Shown here one piece after another: positions 19,040-28,396 of a stretch of DNA of 64,000 nt (its first letter is position 1; the number at the start of each line of letters is the position of its first letter). A program made the position numbers and the translations under genes. Source of the stretch: Williamsia sp. DF01-3 (GTDB taxonomy: Bacteria > Actinomycetota > Actinomycetes > Mycobacteriales > Mycobacteriaceae); NCBI RefSeq assembly GCF_023051145.1, contig NZ_JALKFS010000005.1, positions 2,745,733-2,809,732 of the forward strand, given 5' to 3'. The notes under the pieces were generated by a model. That model saw only the letters and a program-made list of their open reading frames with translations. It did no database searches and was not told the origin of the DNA.

Positions 19040-19068
19040 CAGGTTTCCAGAAGGGTAAGTAGCGGCCG

Positions 19069-20286
19069 ATGATGTTTGCTCTGGGCGTGGTGCTCTTTGC
19101 ACTCGGGTTGCTGGCGTCGATCGCCTGGCACGAGTGCGGTCACATGTGGGCTGCACAGCGCACCGGAATGTATGTGCGGCGCTACTTCGTCGGTTTCGGC
19201 CCGACCCTCTGGTCGACACGACGGGGCGAGACCGAGTACGGGATCAAGGCGATCCCCCTCGGCGGCTTCTGCGACATCGCAGGCATGACCACCCACGACG
19301 AACTCGCACCCAAGGACGAACCCCGTGCGATGTACCGCCAGAAGTCGTGGAAACGGGTTGTGGTGCTGCTCGCCGGTCCGGTGCAGAACCTGATCCTGGG
19401 GTTCGTGCTGATCGTGATCATGGGGCTCGCCTGGGGGCTGCCCAACCTCGCCGAAAACGCGCCGGCCAAGGTCGGGGCTGTGACCTGCGTCAACGTGTTG
19501 CCGAATGGAGACGCCGGACCCTGCGAGGGCATGCCCGCGGGCCCCGCTCAGCAGGCCGGTCTGGAACCCGGCGACGTGATCGTGGCCGCCAACGGTGAGA
19601 AGATCACCGACTACTCCGACTTGAGCCTGATCCTGCAGAAGGCGGCCGAACCTGTCACGTTGATCGTGGATCGCGCGGGTCGCGAGGTCGAGATCGCTGT
19701 CACACCGCAGTCCGTTCAGGTCCCGGTGCCGGATGGAAACGGTGGAACCCGAACCGAAACCGTTGGCAGGGTCGGGATCACCTACGATCTCCCTCCCCGG
19801 TTCGAACACCCGTCGGTCGCGGGCGCCGTCCCGGCGTCGTTGGCGTTCACCGGTGAGCTGATGGAGAAGACCTGGCATTCGCTGCTATCGCTGCCCTCGA
19901 AGGTGGGTGCGCTGTGGACCTCGGTGACCGGAGGGGAGCGAGCCGCCGACACCCCCGTCAGCGTCTACGGCGCCTCGGTCATCGGCGGAGATGCGGCCGA
20001 TGAGGGTTACTGGTGGTTCTTCATCTTCTTGTTGGCAAGTATCAACTTCTTCTTGGCCCTGTTCAATTTGGTTCCGCTATTACCCTTGGATGGTGGGCAC
20101 ATCGCGATAGTGGGCTATGAGAAGGTGCGTGACTTGCTGCGCCGCTCTCGTGGACTCGCCGCCGGTGCGCCTGTGGACTACTTGAAACTCATGCCCGCAA
20201 CGTATGTGGTGCTGGTGATCATGGGCGGATACATGGCGCTCACCCTGACCGCCGACATCATCAATCCGATCAACGCTGGTTTCTAG
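19069..20286 (+). CDS. rip1: Site-2 intramembrane metalloprotease (Rip1/RseP)
   Basis: A 405-residue membrane zinc protease of the site-2 family. M. tuberculosis Rip1 (Rv2869c) cleaves anti-sigma factors and controls envelope lipid genes. The first transmembrane helix carries the active site HECGH (about residues 22-26). YFVGFGPTLW follows. A periplasmic PDZ domain spans roughly residues 125-230, with AGLEPGDVIVAANGEKI. The C-terminal helices contain NLVPLLPLDGGH, supplying the third zinc ligand. The ATG lies 29 bases after the dxr stop. Confidence 0.94.
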   Translation: MMFALGVVLFALGLLASIAWHECGHMWAAQRTGMYVRRYFVGFGPTLWSTRRGETEYGIKAIPLGGFCDIAGMTTHDELAPKDEPRAMYRQKSWKRVVVLLAGPVQNLILGFVLIVIMGLAWGLPNLAENAPAKVGAVTCVNVLPNGDAGPCEGMPAGPAQQAGLEPGDVIVAANGEKITDYSDLSLILQKAAEPVTLIVDRAGREVEIAVTPQSVQVPVPDGNGGTRTETVGRVGITYDLPPRFEHPSVAGAVPASLAFTGELMEKTWHSLLSLPSKVGALWTSVTGGERAADTPVSVYGASVIGGDAADEGYWWFFIFLLASINFFLALFNLVPLLPLDGGHIAIVGYEKVRDLLRRSRGLAAGAPVDYLKLMPATYVVLVIMGGYMALTLTADIINPINAGF

Positions 20287-20328
20287 TGCCGACTGGTTCC
20301 CCAACATGAAGATCAGGAAGTGACCCCG

Positions 20329-21504
20329 ATGAGTGCAGATGCAACCGCGATCGGTCTGGGAATGCCCGCCGCACCGCCGCCGGTTCTCGCACCGCGCCGC
20401 AAGACGCGGCAGCTACAGGTGGGCACGGTGCCCGTCGGCAGCGACCATCCCGTGTCGGTGCAGTCGATGACCACCACCAAAACCCACGACATCAACGCGA
20501 CTCTGCAGCAGATCGCCGAACTGACCGCGTCGGGGTGTGACATCGTTCGGGTGGCGTGCCCACGTCCCGAAGATGCCGAGGCGCTGCCGGCCATCGCCAG
20601 GAAGTCGCAGATCCCCGTGATCGCCGACATCCACTTCCAGCCCAAGTACATCTTCGCCGCAATCGACGCCGGCTGTGCTGCCGTCCGGGTCAACCCGGGC
20701 AACATCAAGGAGTTCGACGGCCGGGTCAAGGAGGTTGCGAAGGCTGCCGGTGATGCCGGGATCCCTATCCGTATCGGCGTCAACGCAGGATCACTCGACC
20801 CGCGGCTGCTCCAGAAGTACGGCAAGGCGACGCCGGAGGCGCTGGTGGAGTCAGCGCTGTGGGAGGCGAGTCTCTTCGAGGAGCACGGCTTCGGCGACAT
20901 CAAGATATCGGTCAAGCACAACGACCCGGTGATCATGGTCGAGGCCTACCGCCAGCTGGCCGCCGCATGTGATTACCCCCTCCATCTCGGTGTCACCGAG
21001 GCAGGACCGGCTTTCCAGGGCACGATCAAGTCGGCCGTGGCGTTCGGCGCCCTACTCGCCGAAGGGATCGGCGACACGATCCGGGTGTCGCTGTCGGCGC
21101 CACCGGTCGAGGAGATCAAGGTCGGCAACCAGATCCTGCAATCGCTCAACCTGCGCCCTCGTAAGCTCGAGATCGTCTCCTGCCCGTCCTGTGGCCGCGC
21201 GCAGGTCGACGTGTACAAGCTTGCCGACGAGGTGAGTGCCGGACTCGAAGGTATGGAGATCCCACTGCGGGTGGCCGTCATGGGCTGCGTGGTGAACGGG
21301 CCGGGAGAAGCACGCGAGGCCGATCTCGGCGTCGCCTCCGGAAACGGACGCGGTCAGATCTTCGTCAAGGGTGAGGTCATCAAGACCGTTCCCGAAGCTC
21401 AGATCGTGGAAACGCTCATCGAAGAAGCGATGCGAATCGCCGAGGCGGCAGGTGAATCCGGTGACGCGGCAGGGGCCGGCGCACCGATTGTCACGGTGAG
21501 CTGA
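20329..21504 (+). CDS. ispG: 4-hydroxy-3-methylbut-2-enyl diphosphate synthase (flavodoxin)
   Basis: A 391-residue [4Fe-4S] enzyme that reductively opens the MEcPP ring in the MEP pathway. The TIM barrel starts [19 protein letters not shown] and includes [10 protein letters not shown] and VRVNPGN. The cluster domain has [12 protein letters not shown] and [11 protein letters not shown]. The ATG at 20329 is chosen because AGGAAG lies about 10 bases ahead; a GTG at 20320 sits too close to it. Sharing a cluster with dxr joins two steps of the same pathway. Confidence 0.95.
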   Translation: MSADATAIGLGMPAAPPPVLAPRRKTRQLQVGTVPVGSDHPVSVQSMTTTKTHDINATLQQIAELTASGCDIVRVACPRPEDAEALPAIARKSQIPVIADIHFQPKYIFAAIDAGCAAVRVNPGNIKEFDGRVKEVAKAAGDAGIPIRIGVNAGSLDPRLLQKYGKATPEALVESALWEASLFEEHGFGDIKISVKHNDPVIMVEAYRQLAAACDYPLHLGVTEAGPAFQGTIKSAVAFGALLAEGIGDTIRVSLSAPPVEEIKVGNQILQSLNLRPRKLEIVSCPSCGRAQVDVYKLADEVSAGLEGMEIPLRVAVMGCVVNGPGEAREADLGVASGNGRGQIFVKGEVIKTVPEAQIVETLIEEAMRIAEAAGESGDAAGAGAPIVTVS

Positions 21505-21575
21505 CCTGGCACCGAGCGGGCTGGCAGAATGGCGACGTACGCTCTCGTACGCCCGTTACTAACCTGGGAGCCGCG

Positions 21576-22412
21576 GTGCTGAAGCTGTTGGGTGACCGTC
21601 CGCTCGGCGAGCGGGACTTCGACGCGGTCAGCCAGGCTCTCGCCCTGGATCCGGTGTCGTCGTGCATGGTCGCGGCACGGGTGGAGGACCACGGAATCAA
21701 TCCGCGAGCGCTGGGCGGGGAGCTGTGGAGCAACGGACAGCCGGTCGACTCGCTGTGTTTCTCCGGCGCCAATCTCGTCCCGCTGCTCGGAACCGCTGAC
21801 GATGTGCGCACCTTCGCCGAGCGGGCCATCCGTAATCCGCGGGCCTGTTCGTCGATCGTCGGGCCGGCCGAGCTCGTGATGCCCTTCTGGGAACACACCC
21901 GTGAACACTGGGGCCCGGCCCGCGAAATCCGTTGCAGCCAGCCGCTTCTGGCTCTGGGCACCGAACCTGCGATCCGTGCAGACCCTTTCGTGCGACGGGT
22001 GCGACTGGACGAGATCGACGCATACCTGCCTGCCGCAGTCGAGATGTTCGTGGGGGAGGTGGGAATCGACCCCTGCGCGGGAGACGGTGGACGGTCCTAC
22101 CGCCGACGCATCGCAGGCCTGATCAACGCAGGTCGTGCATACGCGAAGTTCGAACGCGGCGAAGTGGTATTCAAGGCCGAGGTCGGTGCGATGTCGCGTC
22201 GGGTCGGACAGATCCAAGGTGTGTGGGTTGCCCCGCACCGTCGGGGCACTGGCCTCGGTTCTGCGGGTACTGCGGCCGTTGTCGAAGCCATCGTGGCTGC
22301 CGGCCGCACCGCCAGCTTGTACGTCAACTCGTTCAACACGCCTGCGCGCGAGGCATATCGGAGAGTCGGCATGCACGAGGTGGGTACGTTCGCGACCGTG
22401 TTGGTGGACTGA
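21576..22412 (+). CDS. GNAT-family N-acetyltransferase with DUF4081 domain
   Basis: A 278-residue protein equivalent to Rv2867c. The N-terminal half (about residues 1-130) fits DUF4081. The C-terminal GNAT domain (about 140-278) has the acetyl-CoA loop VWVAPHRRGTGLGSAGTAAV and ends SLYVNSFNTPAREAYRRVGM. The substrate is unknown; the conserved place between ispG and a penicillin-binding protein suggests envelope metabolism. The start is a GTG with GGGAG 6 bases before it. The 71-base spacer contains an inverted CGTACG pair at 21536-21551. Confidence 0.85.
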   Translation: MLKLLGDRPLGERDFDAVSQALALDPVSSCMVAARVEDHGINPRALGGELWSNGQPVDSLCFSGANLVPLLGTADDVRTFAERAIRNPRACSSIVGPAELVMPFWEHTREHWGPAREIRCSQPLLALGTEPAIRADPFVRRVRLDEIDAYLPAAVEMFVGEVGIDPCAGDGGRSYRRRIAGLINAGRAYAKFERGEVVFKAEVGAMSRRVGQIQGVWVAPHRRGTGLGSAGTAAVVEAIVAAGRTASLYVNSFNTPAREAYRRVGMHEVGTFATVLVD

Positions 22413-22493
22413 CCGACCGCAATCGGGTGGGATCGCTCCTGTCTCGCCTGCGTGGCAACCGGGTTGCAGTGCCGCGCGCAAATACGATGACCG

Positions 22494-24311
22494 GTGATGA
22501 CCCGATCAATACACCTGTGGCCCGTTCGACTCCTCGGGATCGCCCTCGTGGTGGTCATCGGGGTCGCGTCGGCAGGTTGTGCCGGTGATGACAACGGACC
22601 GGGCGCTGCAGCGCAACGATTCCTGAATGCTTTTGCCGATCACGACGGCAGCCGCGCCGGAGCCCTGACCGACGATCCCGTGTCTGCGACGTCTGCAATC
22701 GACGCGACCTGGAACGGCCTGTCCGCCACCGAGATGTCGGCCGACACAGGGCAGGTGAAGGTCACCGGGGACACGGCCACGGTCGCAACCGACTACACGT
22801 GGGAACTGCCGGGCGGGCGCACCTGGGAGTACCGGGCGACCGTGCAGATGTCCCGCGGTGACGCTGGCTGGCAGGTTCGCTGGGTGCCGTCGAACGTCCA
22901 TCCGAAACTCGGTGGGAATCAGACGATGCAACTGCGCACGCTCGAGGCCCAGCGTGCAGCGGTCCGCGAGAGCGACGGCACCAATGTGCTGGTTCCCGGC
23001 ACTGTCTACGACGTCCGGTTCGATGCCGCGGTGGCCGCCGATTCCGGCGCGGTCGTGTCCACCGCGACGGCACTGGCGACTGTTCTAGGTCGGTTTGCTC
23101 CGATGTCCGCGCAGGCCATCGCCGAGCAGGCGACCGGACTGGGTGGCGAGTATTCGGTGATCACGCTGGGTCAGCGTGATTTCGACCAGGTCCGCGACCA
23201 GCTCGCAGGTCTGCCCGGGGTGTCGACGGTCGACCAGGCAGATCTTGTCCCCTCTGATCCGAAGTTCGCTCCGGCGCTGCTCACCCAGGTGAAGAAAGAA
23301 GTGTCCAAGGATCTCGTGGGCAAAGCCGGCTGGCGCGTGGTGTCGGTCAACCCGAACGGACTCGATGCCGATGTGCTGGCCGAGACCGCCCCTGCCCCTG
23401 CTCCGTCGGTGCAGATCAGCTTGTCCCGCGAAGTGCAGGAAGCGGCGCAGCGCGCGGTGGACCAACGCACAGATTTCCAGGTGGCCATGGTCGCCATTCA
23501 GCCGTCCACCGGGCGCATTCTTGCGATCGCCCAGAATGAGCTGGCCGACCGGGACGGCCAGATCGCGACCATCGGCCTCTATCCGCCCGGCTCGACCTTC
23601 AAGGTGGTCACCTCCGCAGCTGCGATCAGCACCGGGCTGGCCCAGCCATCGACCATGGTCGGGTGCCCCAGTGAGGTCACCATCGGCGAACGCAGCGTCC
23701 CGAACTACAACGGTTTCGGTCTCGGCACGGTCCCGATGCAAACCGCTTTCGCCCGCTCGTGCAACACCACCTTTGCCAAACTGGCCAGTGAGATGGGTCC
23801 CTCTGATCTGACGCGGACGGCCGCATCTCTCGGTATCGGTCCCGAGTATCACGTGGTCGGCCTGCCGACGGAGAGCGGGTCGGTCCCGATCGCACCCGAA
23901 CTGGTGCAGCGCACGGAAGACGGGTTCGGCCAGGGCAAGGTGCTGACCAGCCCGTTCGGTCTGGCGATGGTGGCGGCCACGGTGGCACGCGGTTCGACGC
24001 CGATCCCGTCGCTCATCGTCGGTCGGGACACCACCATTTCCGGGCCTCACCCGGACATGGACCCGGCCGTGGTCACGAAGTTGCGCCCGATGATGCGCGA
24101 GGTGATCTCGTCCGGCACCGCGTTGCGCATGCAGGATCTCGGTGAGGTGTTCGGTAAGACCGGAGAAGCCGAGGTCGCGGCGGGTTCACACGCCTGGTTT
24201 GCCGGCTACCGCGGTGACCTGGCCTGGGCCACGTTGGTGGTGCTCGGCGGGAGTTCGGACAACGCGGTGGCCGTCACGCACGAGTTCTTGGCGGCACTCC
24301 AGCCACGGTGA
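22494..24311 (+). CDS. Penicillin-binding lipoprotein, transpeptidase (Rv2864c-like)
   Basis: A 605-residue class B-type PBP. The N-terminal signal ends in VASAGC, a good lipobox. Next come an NTF2-like MecA N-terminal domain (about residues 35-150), a dimerisation domain, and a transpeptidase domain. The three catalytic motifs are STFK (Ser 367), SCN (422-424) and KTG (555-557). It should cross-link peptidoglycan outside the membrane. The start is GTG 22494 or ATG 22497; TACGAT at 22483-22488 directly upstream suggests a leaderless mRNA. A strong terminator follows at 24429-24474. The end of the opposing hmuV frame overlaps its last 126 bases. Confidence 0.92.
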   Translation: MMTRSIHLWPVRLLGIALVVVIGVASAGCAGDDNGPGAAAQRFLNAFADHDGSRAGALTDDPVSATSAIDATWNGLSATEMSADTGQVKVTGDTATVATDYTWELPGGRTWEYRATVQMSRGDAGWQVRWVPSNVHPKLGGNQTMQLRTLEAQRAAVRESDGTNVLVPGTVYDVRFDAAVAADSGAVVSTATALATVLGRFAPMSAQAIAEQATGLGGEYSVITLGQRDFDQVRDQLAGLPGVSTVDQADLVPSDPKFAPALLTQVKKEVSKDLVGKAGWRVVSVNPNGLDADVLAETAPAPAPSVQISLSREVQEAAQRAVDQRTDFQVAMVAIQPSTGRILAIAQNELADRDGQIATIGLYPPGSTFKVVTSAAAISTGLAQPSTMVGCPSEVTIGERSVPNYNGFGLGTVPMQTAFARSCNTTFAKLASEMGPSDLTRTAASLGIGPEYHVVGLPTESGSVPIAPELVQRTEDGFGQGKVLTSPFGLAMVAATVARGSTPIPSLIVGRDTTISGPHPDMDPAVVTKLRPMMREVISSGTALRMQDLGEVFGKTGEAEVAAGSHAWFAGYRGDLAWATLVVLGGSSDNAVAVTHEFLAALQPR

Positions 24312-25286
24312 CCGGCTCAAGCTGGTCGGGGCGGTAGTGAGCTTTGTAAAAGACATCCTGCCAATATTTTTTGTCGATTCCGGCACGGGATGGAACCAAA
24401 CCTGAGAAGCTCTCGTCAGATTCCTAGTCGGATCGGCGGGGCACTGGAGGGGGTACCCCGCCGATCCGTTTGTTCGACCCGAGGTGGCCCGATCCGGGGC
24501 AGTTCGATCCGGGACCACGAGGAACTGGCCGGTGTCCGGGTGGGTCCATGTCAGCACCGGATGTTCGTACACCTCGCTGAGCAGCGCGGCCGTCATCACC
24601 TCGCGTGTCGGCCCGGCGGCCACCATCGTGCCGCCCTTCATCACCAGCACCCGGTCCGCATACGCCGCCGCGAGCGACAGATCGTGCACCACGATCAGGA
24701 CCGCGCCGCCGTCATGGCGCCGTTCGCTCAGAATCGTCAGCAGACGTTCCTGGTGATGGATGTCCAAGGCCGCGGTCGGTTCGTCGAGCATCAAGATCGG
24801 TGTCTGCTGAGCCAGTGCGCGAGCCAGCGCAACCCGGGCCTGCTGCCCACCGGACAGTTGGCTGAATGGGCGATTGCGCACCTGCAGCAGATCGCATTGC
24901 GTCAGTGCCGCTTCCACCACTGCTGCGGACTGCGCCGCCCGTTCGGTCCTGGACCAGGGAAAACGGCCCATCTCCACCACTTCGTGCACCAGGAATGGGT
25001 TGTCTTCACGGTGCGACTGCGTCACCAAGGCCCGCCGTCGCGCCAGCTCGACGGGGGACAGTGACCCGAGGTCAGCGCCCGCCACGGTGACCGACCCCGC
25101 GGCGAGGCGACGCAGACCCGCAAGACCCGACAACAGTGTCGACTTCCCACAGCCGTTCGGGCCCACCAATGCAACGATCTCGCCCGTGCCGAGTTCGAGG
25201 TCCACGTCGGTCACGATGGGACGGCCACCGATGGCGACGTGCACGTCGCGTGCGACGAGAGCCTGCCCGGGTGTCGACTCCGTCAC
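24186..25286 (-). CDS. hmuV: Haem ABC transporter ATP-binding protein, with odd C-terminal extension
   Basis: The ATPase of a haem/iron importer. From the GTG at 25286, Walker A is GPNGCGKSTL, signature LSGGQQARVALARAL, Walker B ILMLDEPTAALD, and the switch His lies in IVVHD. The family normally ends shortly after QFLVVPD, at about residue 265. Here no stop occurs; the frame runs on for roughly 100 residues through the 24429-24468 hairpin and 126 bases antisense into the PBP gene. All three minus-strand frames are open across the hairpin, so no single indel restores a normal end. The extension has no recognisable domain. The GTG overlaps the hmuU stop. Confidence 0.85.
   Translation of the reverse strand: MTESTPGQALVARDVHVAIGGRPIVTDVDLELGTGEIVALVGPNGCGKSTLLSGLAGLRRLAAGSVTVAGADLGSLSPVELARRRALVTQSHREDNPFLVHEVVEMGRFPWSRTERAAQSAAVVEAALTQCDLLQVRNRPFSQLSGGQQARVALARALAQQTPILMLDEPTAALDIHHQERLLTILSERRHDGGAVLIVVHDLSLAAAYADRVLVMKGGTMVAAGPTREVMTAALLSEVYEHPVLTWTHPDTGQFLVVPDRTAPDRATSGRTNGSAGYPLQCPADPTRNLTRASQVWFHPVPESTKNIGRMSFTKLTTAPTSLSRSPWLECRQELVRDGHRVVRTPAEHHQRGPGQVTAVAGKPGV
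24429..24474 (+). terminator. Strong hairpin terminator after the PBP gene
   Basis: CGGATCGGCGGGG pairs perfectly with CCCCGCCGATCCG (13 bp) around a 14-base loop, followed by TTTGTT on the plus strand. It ends the dxr-to-PBP series and also lies inside the extended hmuV frame. Confidence 0.85.
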
Positions 25287-26365
25287 CAGCCGACTCCGGT
25301 GTGACGGCTGCGACGCAGCAGCAGGAAGAACACAGGCCCACCGATCAGGGACGTGAGCATCCCCAGCGGAAGGTCGGCGCCGGTCATCAGTGTCCGGGCG
25401 CCCAGATCGGCGGCGCACACGACGATCGCCCCGCCGATGACGCTGGCGGGAAGCAGGATCACGTGCCGCGGCCCGACGATCAACCGCATCAGGTGGGGGA
25501 CAACCAATCCGACGAACATCACGATCCCGGTGAATGCGACGGCGGCAGCGGTGAGCACCGCGACCAGCAGAATGGCAATGCGCCGAACCGTTTCCACCCT
25601 GACGCCCAGGGCGGCGGCCTGAATCTCGCCCAGCGACAACAGATCCAGCCTGCGGACCAGCAGCAGGCTCACGGCGATGGCCGCAGTCGCCAGCGGCAGC
25701 ACCACCCACACCGAACGCCAGCCGACACCTTGGAGCGACCCCAGCTGCCAGAAGACGATCTGTTCGCGGTCGTTGGTGTCCGCGAGGAAGGTCAGGAAGG
25801 CAATGATGCCCGAGGCGAACGCGTTGACGGCAATGCCGATGAGTATCAACATGATCGGCGACGACGATCCATCTCGCATCGACAGGGTGTAGACCACGGC
25901 CACTGTGATCAGTGCGCTGATGAAGGCGGCGCCGGCCAGCCCCCACACACTCGCCCAGATCCCGCCCGACACGATGGCGAGGCAGGCGCCGACCGCGGCC
26001 CCGGCCGACACCCCGATGACACCGGGCTCGGCGAGTGGGTTGGCCAGGACGCCCTGGAGCAGACAGCCTGCGCAGGCAAGCGTCGCTCCGACGAGCAGAC
26101 CCATCACGATGCGGGGAAACCGCACGGTCCACAAGGTTTCTTCCCCATTGGGGGAACTCGGCATCGGCCCGATGTCCAGGCCCAGGTGATGCATCACCGA
26201 GCCGAACACCTCGGCAGGCGGGACATACACCTGGCCGCTGGCAGCCGACCACCCGACCAAGACGACAAGCAGCGCCAGCATGAGGGCGATCACGAGGGAA
26301 TTGCGGGAGAGGACAACCCGTTTGGCGCTGCCGACGGTCGGGATCTGCTCGCGAAGTGCCTTCAC
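25283..26365 (-). CDS. hmuU: Haem ABC transporter permease (FecCD family)
   Basis: A 360-residue BtuC/FecCD-type permease with about ten membrane helices. Family landmarks are RFPRIVMGLLVGATLACAG, GVLANPLAEPGVIGVSAGAA, LGSLQGVGW, LGVRVETVRR and GLVVPHLMRLIVGPRH. It forms the channel of an importer with hmuT and hmuV, the genes on either side. Overlaps of four bases with both neighbours (GTGA arrangement) indicate strict translational coupling. Substrate is called haem by resemblance of the neighbouring binding protein to HmuT. Confidence 0.9.
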   Translation of the reverse strand: MKALREQIPTVGSAKRVVLSRNSLVIALMLALLVVLVGWSAASGQVYVPPAEVFGSVMHHLGLDIGPMPSSPNGEETLWTVRFPRIVMGLLVGATLACAGCLLQGVLANPLAEPGVIGVSAGAAVGACLAIVSGGIWASVWGLAGAAFISALITVAVVYTLSMRDGSSSPIMLILIGIAVNAFASGIIAFLTFLADTNDREQIVFWQLGSLQGVGWRSVWVVLPLATAAIAVSLLLVRRLDLLSLGEIQAAALGVRVETVRRIAILLVAVLTAAAVAFTGIVMFVGLVVPHLMRLIVGPRHVILLPASVIGGAIVVCAADLGARTLMTGADLPLGMLTSLIGGPVFFLLLRRSRHTGVGW

Positions 26366-27411
26366 ACGTAGATCGCTTCGGCCAGTGCCGCGAGCACCCG
26401 CCCGGTGTCGGGGCCGAAGGTGAGGATCTCGGCCTGGTCCATCTGCACCACACGCCGATTGCGCCCCGCGTCGGTCTGGGCCAGGCCCGGCAACTGCAGC
26501 ACCTTGTCGATTCCGCCGACCGATTCCGCTCCCTGTGTCATCACCAGGATGACCGCGGGATCGGCGTTGATCATCGCCTCCGCGTCGACGGTGGTGAACG
26601 AGGAGGTCAACCCGGCCGCGGTTCCGGCATCGACACCTCCGATTGCCTCGATCATATCGTCGGCACCCGAGCCAGGTCCTGCCAGGAGCTTGAACCTCTC
26701 GCCACGCAGGTACAGAAACGCCATCTTCGACCCATACGCCTGCTCGGGCACCGATGCTCGTGCCGCCTCGATCTCCGCGTCGGTGCGGGCGGCGAGGGCG
26801 CGGCCCTGATCGGGCACGCCCAGCGCTCCGGCGACCGCAGTGATGAGCGGACCGGTCGAGGCGATGGTGCGGTCCTTGCCGAACACCACGACCGTGATCC
26901 CCGCAGCGCGCAGTTGATCGATGTTCCCCGGCGGATTCACCGACTCGTCGATGAGCACCACGCTGGGATCGGCGGCCAACACCGCTTCGATGTTGACCGA
27001 GTGCCCGCTGTCGGTGATCAGAGGAAGCTGCGCCGCTTCGGGGATGACGGTGGACCGGTCACGTGCGACCACTCGTTCGCCCAGCCCGAGGGAGAACACG
27101 ATGTTCGCCAGGGTGCCCGAGCGATCGATCGCGATGATGCGGCTCGCGTCGGCGACCGTCACCCGTCCGCCGCCCACCGAATCCACGGTCACCGGCAAGA
27201 CCGGGACGGCATTGTCTGCAATCGGCTGGACGTCCGGGCCCTCGAGCGCGGCGGTCTGCGGACCGGACCGCAAGATGTCGTCCTGCGCGGTCGAACTGTT
27301 CGCCGAGTCGGTGATCGGCGCGGTGGAACAAGCTCCCATCAGCACGCCGACGATCATGATCAGCGCGGCGACCGGCGCAGTTCTTCTACCGGAAGACCGG
27401 TTGTTGACCAT
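26362..27411 (-). CDS. hmuT: Haem ABC transporter substrate-binding lipoprotein
   Basis: A 349-residue periplasmic-binding-protein-fold lipoprotein. The signal ends in MGAC, a loose lipobox. The mature part carries IIAIDRSGTLANIVFSLGLG, VARDRSTVIPEA, HSVNIEAVLAADPSVVLID and a C-terminal QMDQAEILTFGPDTGRVL, which resemble corynebacterial HmuT. A siderophore as ligand is possible but less likely. The ATG at 27411 has GGAG seven bases upstream and is preferred to the one at 27432, which lies at the edge of the iron-box-like site. It leads the hmuT-hmuU-hmuV operon, which interrupts an otherwise M. tuberculosis-like order (PBP to map). Confidence 0.88.
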   Translation of the reverse strand: MVNNRSSGRRTAPVAALIMIVGVLMGACSTAPITDSANSSTAQDDILRSGPQTAALEGPDVQPIADNAVPVLPVTVDSVGGGRVTVADASRIIAIDRSGTLANIVFSLGLGERVVARDRSTVIPEAAQLPLITDSGHSVNIEAVLAADPSVVLIDESVNPPGNIDQLRAAGITVVVFGKDRTIASTGPLITAVAGALGVPDQGRALAARTDAEIEAARASVPEQAYGSKMAFLYLRGERFKLLAGPGSGADDMIEAIGGVDAGTAAGLTSSFTTVDAEAMINADPAVILVMTQGAESVGGIDKVLQLPGLAQTDAGRNRRVVQMDQAEILTFGPDTGRVLAALAEAIYV

Positions 27412-27431
27412 CGTCGCACTCCATCCCAGCA

Positions 27432-27450
27432 CAGTGTGAGCCTTACCTTA
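27432..27450. promoter_or_regulatory. IdeR/DtxR iron-box-like operator upstream of hmuT
   Basis: On the minus strand TAAGGTAAGGCTCACACTG matches 12 of 19 positions of the DtxR/IdeR consensus, 12 of them in the first 15. It is 20 bases before the hmuT start. Iron repression of hmuTUV is inferred. Confidence 0.6.
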
Positions 27451-27494
27451 CTTAGGGCGATACGGCTGTGATCGTGCGGGGGACAGCCGCGGGC

Positions 27495-27500
27495 TAGGCT
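27495..27500 (+). promoter_or_regulatory. -10 element, leaderless-type, for map
   Basis: TAGGCT lies six bases before the map ATG, so transcription would begin at or next to the start codon. No clear -35 is visible. Confidence 0.45.
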
Positions 27501-27506
27501 GGATAC

Positions 27507-28370
27507 ATGCCTGTTCGTGCTGCCCTGACCCCCGGCGAGATCTCGCCCACCCTGTCCGTGCCGTCGTTCATCCCGCGCCCCGAGTACGTGTGGAAGTCGA
27601 CGGTGAACGAAGGCCAGGAGCCGTGGGTTCAGACACCCGAGACCATCGAGAAGATGCGGGTCGCGAGCAAGATCGCGGCCAACGCTCTGGCCGAGGCGGG
27701 TAAGGCGGTGGCCCCCGGGGTCACAACGGATGAGCTGGACCGGATCGCCCACGCGTACATGATCGACCACGGCGCGTACCCTTCGACGCTGGGCTACAAG
27801 GGTTTTCCCAAGTCGTGCTGCACCTCGCTCAACGAGGTGATCTGTCACGGGATCCCGGACTCGACCGTCATCGAGGACGGTGACATCGTCAACATCGACG
27901 TCACGGCCTACATCGACGGGGTGCACGGCGACACCAATGCCACCTTCCTCGCCGGCGACGTCGCTCCAGATGTGGTCGATCTCGTCGACCGCACCCGCGA
28001 GGCGACGAACAGGGCGATCAAGGCAGTGCGTCCGGGCCGGGAACTGAACGTGATCGGGCGGGTCATCGAATCGTACGCAAATCGCTTCGGCTACAACGTG
28101 GTCCGCGACTTCACCGGCCACGGGATCGGGGAGACGTTCCACAACGGTCTGGTGATCCTGCATTACGACCAGCCCAACGTCGAGACGCTGATCGAACCGG
28201 GCATGGTGTTCACCATCGAGCCGATGATCAATCTCGGCACCCTCGAATACGAGATCTGGGACGACGGCTGGACCGTCGCCACGGCAGACCGCAAATGGAC
28301 CGCGCAGTTCGAGCACACCCTGGTGGTCACCGACACCGGGGCGGAGATCTTGACCCTGCCGGACGCCTGA
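27507..28370 (+). CDS. map: Type I methionine aminopeptidase
   Basis: A 287-residue type Ic enzyme that removes the initiator methionine; it corresponds to MapB (Rv2861c). A 40-residue N-terminal extension with [13 protein letters not shown] precedes the pita-bread domain. Metal ligands fall in [16 protein letters not shown] (two Asp), the FTGHGIG His, FTIEPMIN Glu and FEHTLVV Glu. Substrate-pocket residues [20 protein letters not shown] and VICHG are conserved. TAGGCT six bases before the ATG suggests a leaderless mRNA. It diverges from hmuT. Confidence 0.95.
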   Translation: MPVRAALTPGEISPTLSVPSFIPRPEYVWKSTVNEGQEPWVQTPETIEKMRVASKIAANALAEAGKAVAPGVTTDELDRIAHAYMIDHGAYPSTLGYKGFPKSCCTSLNEVICHGIPDSTVIEDGDIVNIDVTAYIDGVHGDTNATFLAGDVAPDVVDLVDRTREATNRAIKAVRPGRELNVIGRVIESYANRFGYNVVRDFTGHGIGETFHNGLVILHYDQPNVETLIEPGMVFTIEPMINLGTLEYEIWDDGWTVATADRKWTAQFEHTLVVTDTGAEILTLPDA

Positions 28371-28396
28371 CCGGTGGCGCACCCGGACCTTCGTCG

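Noticed and set aside
24312-24428. AT-rich stretch after the PBP gene as a promoter
   Set aside because: No downstream gene on the plus strand before the terminator at 24429; more likely part of the 3' untranslated end.
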